Shown one piece after another: positions 33,401-44,700 of a stretch of DNA of 64,000 bases. The stretch is from the NCBI GenBank assembly GCA_947462335.1, contig OX381707.1:86921606-86985605 (forward strand), in the 5' to 3' direction. Below the pieces are notes generated by a model. The model did no database searches and was not told the origin of the DNA. It saw only the letters and a list, made by a program, of their open reading frames with translations. Each line of letters starts with the position of its first letter. Position 1 is the first letter of the stretch. Made by a program: the position numbers and the translations under genes. The stretch comes from Harmothoe impar (Eukaryota; Annelida; Polychaeta; Phyllodocida; Polynoidae).

Positions 33401-36400
33401 TGACCGGAGCCGTCTTTGACCGGAGCCGTCTTTGACCGGGTATGTGATTAAAATGAAGAAAAAAGTAGTGTATAGTAAAGAAATGGGTAAATATTTTGTA
33501 TAATATGTTATAAAACATCATTTTGAGGCATTATCTAAAATTGATATATTTCATATATTTATGTTACTGGCTCAGTCTCATGAGTTTGTAACAGTTGAAA
33601 CGTCTTTGACCGGCGCCGTCTTTGACCGGTGACGTCTTTGACCTGCTGAAGAAAAAAAGCCCAAAAGGGACCCTTAATATGTGCATTAAAATATATATTT
33701 TTTAATTGGGTAAAACAACCATAGACTGTTTATTACATGAAGAAGTTGAAGCTTAAATTTCTTTACTATATACTACTTTTTTCTTCATTTTAATCACATA
33801 CCCGGTCAAAGACGGCTCCGGTCAAAGACGGCTCCGGTCAAAGACGGCACCGGTCAAAGACGTTTGAAATGTTACAAACTCATGAGACTGAGCCTGATGT
33901 GGACCTAGGGAAGTAAGGAAAGTAGGGCAATATGCCACCAGTAATAACAAGGGGCTCATTCTGCCTTATTTTATATATGTACAAGCATTTTGATCGAAAT
34001 AGGGTTATTCTATTTTGAAGTTATTCCTCCTCCCCCTCCCTCCCCTCGCCCCTGGTACGAAATTAGTTGATCGCCCTAAACGCAATACCCCACTCTAGTT
34101 TAAAAGAAGGACCATTCCCTATAAAATGATATATTATGTGTGTATGGAGGTTTCTGTGTAGACACGGGCATAAAGTCACCGTTCATGTACTAATCATGGC
34201 TTCTCTTAAGTATGACCCTATAGCCTTTCATATGATACTATGGTTATGATGACTTCATTTCCAACTTTACATGTATAATTGGGATAAAAACTGTCTTCAT
34301 GAGTCTCAGCAATAGGTCATAATATCAAAAGAATTAATGTGCGTTAACTCTATATTATAATTTTTTTTCCCCCAGCCTACCACAGTGTCAGAGATCCAGA
34401 AGGTGGTTCGTGCAGCCGTCTCGCTCCGTCTCCGTGTGCGAGCTGTCGGGAATGCCTTCTCCAGTTTCCCTGGTTACCCGGAGAACGGTCAGGTGGCCAT
34501 ATACCTCACCAAACTCACCCGCCAGGACGGGGGACCCCCCATAGAGCTGTTCAGGGTAAGTTATAAATATTGATCTTATGATAAATATGGTGAATATGTT
34601 ATCTCATTGGTAGATTATTCATTTGACGTTTTATTAGTAACTATCTAGGGTAGAATTACAATGAGCTTTAAACAAACTCTCTTATTGACAATAAAATTAA
34701 TGCGCTATACATTTATCAACATTGAATGCAAAAAATAGTGATTCATCATTGGTCATAAGATGTTCATGTACTCAGGTTTCAGGAATATACAAGTTTGTAT
34801 ACTACTTCAAAACTGAACAATTGTGCTGCATTCCTCATTGAAGCCAGTGTTGCATTCAATCAGAGTGAACATGAACCCTTGGGGCATCATTCCATCCTTA
34901 AAGAGTCCATTTTCTAGCGGTATATATAGACTATATATATAACATTTCTTCATTTCTGTTTATAATGTAAGTATGATGGACTCGCAAGTATTGACACATT
35001 CTGGAAGCATTGTAGTTCCAGAGCATGTTTATAATAATTCATGATAAGATGGTTAACTACAGGCAGGAGACCAGAAGTTTAAAGTGTCACGGGACAAATA
35101 TCCGACAAGATTTTTGGTCCTTAAGATGGGGAAAAGGTTGGGTTCTTTTGAGTGCATAATAATGAATGACCCCTCAAATTAAAGCTTCACCCATATCTGG
35201 TTTGCATCCCACATAAAAAAAATGTGTTCCGATTTTACGCTAGTTGCCATGGAAACTGACTAACCCAAACTAAAGAAGTTTTACAGGTGCCCAGTGCCCT
35301 TTGACCGTAACCCCTCCAAGCACCACCCAAGGTTACCATGGCAACAACCAACTTTTTATATTTTTTTTACCAATGCCTCTGGCAACAATTTGAGCCGCAG
35401 ATTATGATTATGTGACAAATTCTAAGGCTCCTACCACTGATTATATGCACATTTTTCATTGGCACTTTATATGAGTAGAACAACATCGGGGCGAATCTGT
35501 ACGGTGACACCTTAATACACAGCTACAGCCAACTAATAGCCAGTTTACTTACTGATCAACCTGAGAAAACATAGTAAGAACCGCTAGAACCTTATTAAAT
35601 CCCCCTTGCGGGGATTGTGAACCCCCTAGACAGTTCTTGCTCCTTTGCATTCTGCAGACATGCTGTCTACTTTATTGTAATAGTTTTTGTTCTCTCCCGC
35701 AGAATGCAGACAACCCGTTGGAGTCGGAGTTGACAGTGTTGGCGAGTGTGACTGTGGAGGAGCTGTTGGACTTCCAGTTACACCAGGGGGTGGAATTACT
35801 GACCAATGTGGTGGCACGGGCAGCTACGATAGGAGGCATCGTCAGCACTGCTACTCATGTATGTACTACATTATTTATATATCATTAAAGGAGGGTATGG
35901 TAGTTCAATGTCACCTGGTTGGTGTATGTATCACACTATATATATTATTACCCTTTAAGAAGGGTATGGTGTCATTGGTTGGTCCCTGGGTGTTTGTCAG
36001 TAGGGCCAAAAAAATAAAAAAACGATTTTTTCAGGTCACCCGACCGACCCTATCAAAACAAGGCCGACCCTACGTTTTTTTATGCAATTCTGAAGAAATT
36101 TTCATATCTTTACCCTTTTTGGGTCAAATTTTGGGTCTTCGGAAAGGCTGGCTAGTACTTTCATGTTTAAGAAAAAAAAGTAAAAAAGAAAAAAAGATCC
36201 GACCTACCGACCCTACGTTTTCATTCCATGTTACCTGAAACAACCCTCTTTTTTTTTGGCCTAGTTGTAGCAAGGGTGGAGTTGCTGACTAATGTGACCA
36301 ATGTGGCCACATACAGCCTGACTATATGTCAGCACTGCTACATGTGTATGTCGCACCATAGCAGGCCTGGACAATCGGGACATTTTCCATTATAGGTATA

Positions 36401-38448
36401 TTAGCCTACAGTGGGGTTTCTTCCAGCAAGTGGAAATTCCCCCTTACTTAGTGCAGCCCTCAGGTCTGCCTCCTGTCCTAGCCCATTCACATATACCTAG
36501 CCAATTAAATTGTCTACTTGTATGTAGGTGAATGTTTTTCAGCAAATAATGGTAAGGTATTAGCAAATCGGATTTTCTGGTTTAACCTAGAATTACATGT
36601 ATATCCACCCAAAACCAAGGGGAGAAACCCCTTCACTCGCTTTTCTCCCAGCATGGGGTTAAAGGTAGGATTTCCCCAACCTGCATAGGTATATGTTCAA
36701 AACTGAAGACAAAGCATTCTTTTCTCAGGAATAATAACCTGATGATTTCAACTCCTTTGACACAGACATAAGAAACATTGATGACAAAAACAAGTTTGTT
36801 TCAAAAAGGAAGGAGTTTTATGCAACTGAACTTATGCTTGACCCTACGACATGACCTTTAGTCATGTCAAGGACATAGAACCTCTCCCCCTATATGGGGG
36901 GGGCCCAGCATTATCTCCCTCGTTCAGTGCCAGCCACCAAAGACTTTATTATTATTATGTAACTAACACTTCTCATTTCCATCTCTCTTAACAATCCAAC
37001 TAATTGCATATGTAGGCCATAATGGCCATAACTTTTTATTATTCTAAATTTCCAAATTACAACCACTCTCTCAAATGCCAATTGCCATCAGGCATGTGTC
37101 ATAACATCAGACACACCCTGTTAGGACCTTTAATTAAATGTAACATACCCTGTCCATAAGGACTAACTATGTCAATTATATACTATAATAATATTGTATG
37201 TTCATGCTTGAACACAGGAGCTGGATTATTATTAAAACATGCCCTAGGCTAATGTAATTATCCAGGATAAATAAAAGAAATTTCAACTTCAACTTCAATA
37301 TAAATTCTAATTAGCTACACTCTTTGTTGCCTTCCTCAGGGGACAGGTCTGCACTGTAAGTCCGTCAGTGACCAGATTGTGCGTATACGGATTGTGGATG
37401 CCACAGGGGAGCTCAAGGTCTACGACAAGTCAGATCGAGACACACTTAACGCTGTTGTAGGCTCGCTGGGTCTGTTTGGAATCATCTATGATGTGACGTT
37501 TAATGTAGCTCCTCTGTCTGTGGTACAAATTGAGGACAGATGGGAGATCGCACAGTAAGTAACATTGCTGAAAAGCTTGGTAATAACTTTAACGCATATA
37601 TTATGCAGGGGTAGAAACTTTTTCAGCTGTGCGCCATTCGGGCCCGTAGCTCTTAAAAACTACGGGCCCAGACCAAGATCTATGGGCCAATGGTCAAAAA
37701 TGATTTTCATTAAGAGAAAGAGAGAAGAGATGTATATTGTTGATTGTTCTATGAAAGAGTGTAACCAATATGATTAAGACGGGCACATTTCCCTCTTTCC
37801 AACGATATATGGCATGACTATACTTGTCAGTCAAACCTTCCTTTAAATGTCCTCAAAATACTCCTGTGGGCCACCTGGGCCCGTAGGAATGCTATTTTGC
37901 AGAGGACTGCGGGCCCAGACCCAAAACTACAGGCCATTGGCCTCCGGGCCAGCGTTACTGTCTACCCATGTTATGTGTATGGGAAAAATTCTGAGAACAC
38001 AAATTCTTCAACAATTTGTCAACAATTGTTAAACCTTAGGGATGAATAATAAGGAAAGTTGCCTAAGTCTTTGGCCAGTCTTAGTTTACATACACTGAAC
38101 TATCATGAAAATGTCAATTTGCTTTCAGAAGGTTAATAGTAAGAACCTATGCCATGGATTTTCCACTTCTGGTAATTTAATTGCTGTTTAAGGTATCAGA
38201 AATGCTGCCATCTTTGCAACCATGTCTCTCATTCTTGATCAACACACATATCATATCCTATTCTCTATGTTCTTGCAGCCCTGATACACAACAACGTGTC
38301 GCTATATGCACATGTTATAAACTATGTAATATATACATGTTAATGTTCATGTTGATCCTGTTACAGCCAGGTGTTCTATGAGAAGGAGTTCCTGTCGGCC
38401 CTGGTACACAACAATGTGTCACTGTATACACATGTTATATACAATGTA

Positions 38449-38510
<62 letters not shown>

Positions 38511-38630
38511 GTTAATGTTCATGTTGATCCTGTTACAGCCAGGTGTTCTATGAGAAGGAGTTCCTGTCGGCCCTGGTACACAACAAAATGTCACTGTATA
38601 CACATGTTATATACAATGTAATATATATAT

Positions 38631-38661
<31 letters not shown>

Positions 38662-38806
38662 CATGTTAATGTTCATGTTGATCCTGTTACAGCCAGGTGT
38701 TCTACGAGAAGGAGTTCCTGTCGGCCCTGGTACACAACAATGTGTCGCTATATATACACATGTTATATACGATGTAATATATATATTTATATATATATAT
38801 ATATTA

Positions 38807-38884
<78 letters not shown>

Positions 38885-39193
38885 GTTAATGTTTATGTTG
38901 ATGTTCTTACAGCCAGGTATATGTATTGTACATTATGTAATAGATATACATGTTAATGTTTATGTTGATGTTCTTACAGCCAGGTATATGTATTGTACAT
39001 TATGTAATAGATATACATGTTAATGTTTATGTTGATGTTCTTACAGCCAGGTATATGTAATGTACATTATGTAATAGATATACATGTTAATGTTTATGTT
39101 GATCCTGTTACAGTCAGGTGTTCTACGAGAAGGAGTTCCTGTCGGCCCTGGTACACAACAATGTGTCGCTATATACACATGTTATATACGATG

Positions 39194-39247
<54 letters not shown>

Positions 39248-39360
39248 GTTAATGTTAATGTTGATCCTGTTACAGCCAAGTGTTCTATGAGAAGGAGTTC
39301 CTGTCGGCCCTGGTACACAACAAAATGTCACTGTATACACATGTTATATACAATGTAATG

Positions 39361-39392
<32 letters not shown>

Positions 39393-41731
39393 CATGGTAA
39401 TGTTGATGTTGATGTCCCTACAGTCAGGTCTTCTATGAGAAGGAGTTCCTGTCAGCCCTGGTACACAACAATGTGTCGCCATATACACATGTTATATACG
39501 ATGTAATATATTTATATATATATACATGTTAATGTTCATGTTGATCCTGTTACAGCCAAGTGTTCTACGAGAAGGAGTTCCTGTCGGCCTTGGTACACAA
39601 CAATGTGTCACTATATATATACATGTTATATACAATGTAATATATATATATATATATATATATACATGTTAATGTTAATGTTGATCCTGTTACAGCCAAG
39701 TGTTCTATGAGAAGGAGTTCCTGTCGGCCCTGGAAGGCGTTTCACCGTATGTTGATGTTATAACTAACATACGGCCTTAAGATGCGGTCAAGATGCGGAC
39801 AAAATACATCTAAACTACTTTTTTTGTTTCAGTTGGTCCTCCGTATACCCTCCGTATCTTTTTTTACAAAATATCAACATACGGCATCCAACATACGGCC
39901 CTCTTAAGATACGGACATTGTGACCTGTCCCTTTTAGAAAAATATGCAAAAACCAGTCTACATTCCGGGAAACCCCTAGGGAATTCCCTCTGTGACGTCA
40001 TAATATGTAGCAACATACGGAGGTAGGCTGGGGAGGGTATATATAGGGTCCGTATGTTGGGGAAGAGACAGGGGAGGGACAGGAGAGGTTTGGGAAGGGA
40101 CAGGAGAGGTCGGGGAAGAGACAGGATAGGTCGGAGAAGAGATAGGAAAGGTCGGGAAAGGCACCCCTGTACTCTGATAGCTTTTGTCTACCAGTCTATA
40201 GGCAGATTTTCAGCTGTGTCGGGCCATTATTTACCGAGTTACAGAAGAAAAGACATTTTTGGGTATAATTTCGTTGAAAATCAATTTTTTTAATTTATCT
40301 TTTTTTAATTATAAAGGTAGAAGTTGGACTTTACTTATCTATTCATTAAAGCAATCCTAGAGCCATTTTTTTACATATATATGTGCACTTTAAAAAGGGA
40401 GAAGGGAGGTGGGGGACTGTACTAGCTTACAGAAAAATGGTTTAGGTCCACATGACGTGGCAGCACCAACACAGCCCTGATGTACGATGGCCTGTTTGGT
40501 CAGTAAAATGTAAGTATTGACTGGGTTTCTGGAGCGGGCCACCCCTGTACCGCGGCGAGTTCATATCCATCCACACAGGTGCAAAACCTCTTGAGTGCTA
40601 ACATTTCAACTACTACTACTTTTAAAGTGCTATATATATATGTAATAAAATGACCCTAGAATTATTTTCACGGGTAAATAAGTTAAGTCCAACTTCTAGC
40701 TTCATGATAAAAAAATAAATAAAAAATTATATGGATTTTGGGAGAAATTACATGAAAAAGAGTCTTTTCTTCCATAACTCGGTAAATAATGGCCCTACAG
40801 AGCTGAAACTTTGCCCACAGACTCCTTGTGTATAAACGGTGGTAGACAACAGAGTACAGAGCTGGCTGTAGTGGTGACGAAATGGTAGTAGTGGCTCCTA
40901 CCATCTCCTCACGGCCCCTACCACTTCCTCACGACCCCTACCATTTCCTCACGACCCCTACCATTTCCTCACGACCCCTACCATTTCCTCACAACCCCTA
41001 CCACTTCCTCACGACCCCTACCACTTCCTCACGACCCCTACCACTTCCTCACAACCCCTACCACTTCCTCATGTACACCACATCCAGTACCAACATACGG
41101 AGCATAAATACCACATACGGCGCACAAAAGAGACATACGGCCCTAAAAACCAGGGTATATGTCCTGTTTTCAACATAGCACCCCCCCCCTACCCCTGCGT
41201 ATATCTTGTACTAAATACGCCAAAGATACGTTTTTTTCTTGCTCCGTATGTTGAACAGAAACGCAATTATGGCCGTATGTACATACGGCCGGCCGTATGT
41301 ACATACGGCGGCCGTATCTTTTTCCGTAAGATGCGGACATGTTGAGCTGAAACGCAAAAATGAACTGAAACGCAAAAAAACGTCATACGGACCCTCCGTA
41401 TGATACGGTGAAACGCCTTCCTGGTACACAACAATGTGTCGCTGTATACACATGTTATATACGATGTAATATATATATATATATACATGGTAATGTTGAT
41501 GTTGATGTTCCTACAGTCAGGTGTTCTATGAGAAGGAGTTCCTGTCGGCGCTGGTACACAACAATGTGTCGCTATATATACATGTTATATACAATGTAAT
41601 ATATATATATATATATATATATACATGTTAATGTTGATCCTGTTACAGCCAAGTGTTCTATGAGAAGGAGTTCCTGTCGGCCCTGGTACACAACAATGTG
41701 TCTCTATATACACATGCTATATACGATGTAA

Positions 41732-41767
<36 letters not shown>

Positions 41768-44700
41768 CATGGTAATGTTAATGTTGATGCTCTTACAGTC
41801 AGGTATTCTATGAGAAGGAGTTCCTGTCGGCGCTGGTACACAACAATGTGTCGCTATATACACATGTTATATACGATGTAATATATATATATATATATAT
41901 ATATGTTTATATATACATGGTAATGTTAATGTTGATGCTCTTACAGTCAGGTGTTCTATGAGAAGGAGTTCCTGTCGGCGCTGGTACACAACAATGTGTC
42001 GCTGGAGCTGCACTGGTGCGTCATGAACAGCGTCAGCGGCCTCAAACGTATGCAGACCGTCGCCAAGGTGAGCCAAAGGTTTCGGTGGCCATTTTTTTTT
42101 TTTTAATTTTAAAGGCTTAAAATGCATTTTTCGGTTGTTGAAATGAATTTTTGGAATCTACACCCCAAAATTGACATGAAAAAGTGTTTCACCAAGAAAT
42201 GCTCCTAGAAAGTTTTAAAACTACTTATTCCTTAATATGACTCCAGACAAGGGGAGCATAAAGTCTTTTTGTTGGCAGGATGCATAAACCTTTTCAACTG
42301 TAAGCAACATCATCATTCATTTAATATAATAATCTTCATTCTTAGGAGGTATGGCTCCAGCGATTGCAAGACATTGAATCAGCAAAGTGTTAATATCCAT
42401 CTTGCTGTAATTTGGTTATATGTATCATGCTGCATATAGTAAAATTAACACGATGGGCAACTTGTAACAGAAATAAATAAATTCATCTTATACATTGACA
42501 TAGGAGCTATGATAGAACAATGTATGAAATTGAAAATGGCTCTTTGGCCACAATATGAATATACTGCAGTTCTGTCTGGTTTAACCAGATGGCATAATAA
42601 TACTGAACATTCCCCACATAAATGCCTGGAGTTCAATATTTAAACTCTTGCATTTGTAAGAAATACTGTTTTGACAATAATTTAAACCTGACTATTCCCC
42701 ACAGAAACGCCTGGAGCTGAATGCGTGGGAGCCTCGTAAGGACGATATCTACATCCGTACAGTGAACCGTCCCCCCGGTCCCGCCTGCCCCAGTCCCGAG
42801 GACTGGTTCGAGCACCGGGACGATCCCCTTAACAAGATCTACAAGTCTAAGCACTGGTTTACCAACAAGGTACCAGCTACCACTCCCATAGTGACGCACA
42901 AGATGGTCGCCGAGTGGAAGGCCGCCTTTGAGGTTAGTAACATTAGTATACCAGGATCTAACTGTGTGGTTAGTGGTATTAGTGATATTAGTATAACAAG
43001 TCTAAGCACTGGTTTACCAACAAGGTACCAGCTACCACTCCCATAGTGACGCACAAGATGGTCGCCGAGTGGAAGGCCGCTTTTGAGGTAAGTGATATAG
43101 GTATTTAATAACTGCCCAAAATAATGTAGGGATTTTAAACAAGGTTGGTGGGTTTTTGCGCAAGTGCATCAACGCTTTTTTGGCCCCCCTGTGACAGGGG
43201 CCAATCTTTTCTGTCTTATCGAAGGGGTTCAAACTGATTTTGGCCGAACCCGTTCAGCTTTATCGATCCACAGGCCTTTTCTCTCAAAGCAGGTGAACGT
43301 TTTTCAGGTTCCAGTTTCAGTTTCCTGCAGTTCTTCATTACTGGATATTCTCTTTCTAGAAGTGTGCGTTTTATATAATTACATTGTTTCAAGGTCCAGG
43401 TAGTGCACTATAGAACCAATACAGGCCCCGTCGGACTATTTGCAAAAAAAAAAAAGCGTAACTTATGATCTGGTATTGTCGCTACAAATTCCGGACCCAA
43501 ATTGTACAGTCTGGCATAATCTGGCATAGAGCAAATCGGCAGGAAAATTGCCAAAATCATATGATTTTCAGAATTGTAGGATTTTGGCATGCACAATTCT
43601 GGCAGTCACAGCAAAATGGTATCATAGTTTTGACTAGTCTGACCGGGCCTTTCTTCAGGATGGGGAAGTCGTACTCCGGCAAGCAAATGGCGTCAGGGTG
43701 TTTGTTATAGCTTATAATTATATCTCCTTACATTACAGGGTACATTAACTACTTTGGTATGGGGGAGTCCTACCCCCGTTATGTTAGGGTTAGAGTGGTA
43801 ACTTATATAACCTATAATACAGCATGTTATCTCCTTATATTACAGGGTACAGTTATTCAGGTGGTTCCACATGCCATTAACTGCTTCGGTGTGGGGGAGT
43901 CCTACCCCCGTTATGTTATGGTAACTTATATAACCTATAATACAGCATGTTATATCCTTATATTACAGGGTACAGTGATCCAGGTGGTCCCCCACGCCAT
44001 CAACTACTTCGGTATGGGGGAGTCCTACCCCCGCTGGCACATGGAGTTCTCCTTTAACCTGGACGGAGACTGCGCCAACGTGCACTACGCCATCATGGTA
44101 GGTGCTTACCGTGTTTACTAATTTTGAAATACAAGCTTTACTATGCTTAAGTATAGGAAGGGCGTCCCATTGAATACAATGTAGCTGTATTCATTGGGCT
44201 AAGAAAAAGTTGTTTTTCCTTCATTAAATGGCTTTAAAAAAAAGATTTAAAAAAATACCAATGCCCATTGATAATGTCTCTGCTGTATTTCTCAAGTGGG
44301 GGCTGGGGTAGTATCCCACGAAGCCCCAGCCTATTCATAATTAGAAATACAAGCCCACCGCAGAATAAAAAAAATTAACTCAAAAATGTCCATTTAGGTC
44401 TAGGTAGATTTATAGAATGAGAATTTCTCCTCCTCTTAAAGTTTTATCTTCAAAATTTCTGTTCACTTGTATCTCTATCGTTGGTTTTTTCTTTTATTTT
44501 CCCTCAGACATCTAAAATGCCCAGAGCCCAACTTTTACTTCATTCTTACTTTTTCTAAATTTCGTTCTCCAAGTGTTGGATAATTTCTGAGGTCCATGTG
44601 CAATTTCAACCCTTATGCATAGTCCCTTCAGTTGCCATTTCTCATGATCTTTCACCAGTGTTGTAAACCATAAAGTTATTTTGAACCATGCTTGATGATT

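Larger units (their letters stand above)
39733..41420. mobile_element. 1.69-kb foldback DNA transposon, Harbinger-like target site
   Basis: The termini are a perfect 18-bp inverted repeat, GAAGGCGTTTCACCGTAT. The flanks are CTG on both sides, and removing the element restores the exon-5 copy (GGCCCTGGTACAC), so insertion with a 3-bp CTG duplication is directly seen. The two halves are long imperfect inverted copies: for example GGGCCATTATTTACCGAGTT at 40220 is mirrored at 40781. A ~200-bp unpaired centre lies around 40400-40610. No transposase frame is present, so it is non-autonomous. A CWG triplet target is typical of PIF/Harbinger; that assignment is inference. Confidence 0.9.
38280..41946 (+). 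repeat. Tandem array of acceptor plus exon-5 start, with (TA)n spacers
   Basis: Each unit holds an intron end (TTAATGTTGATCCTGTTACAG or similar), the first ~55 coding bases of exon 5, a TACACATGTTATATAC segment and (TA)n. Exon-like starts are at 38367, 38539, 38693, 39114, 39276, 39424, 39556, 39696, 41517, 41649 and 41799; the real exon is at 41947. A copy without its start lies at 38280, and three 67-bp short units begin at 38913, 38980 and 39047. Each long copy encodes [15 protein letters not shown] and then runs into (TA)n without a good donor. Confidence 0.95.

Noticed and set aside
35687..36238. 183-codon plus-strand frame
   Set aside because: It overlaps exon 3 in another frame and runs into a transposable element; a shadow of the real exon.
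38371..39488. Open frames with Tyr/Ile repeats
   Set aside because: Translations of (TA)n between the exon 5 copies; composition artefact.
38280..41946. Mutually exclusive exon cluster (Dscam-like)
   Set aside because: The copies have acceptors but end in (TA)n without donors, so they cannot act as complete alternative exons.
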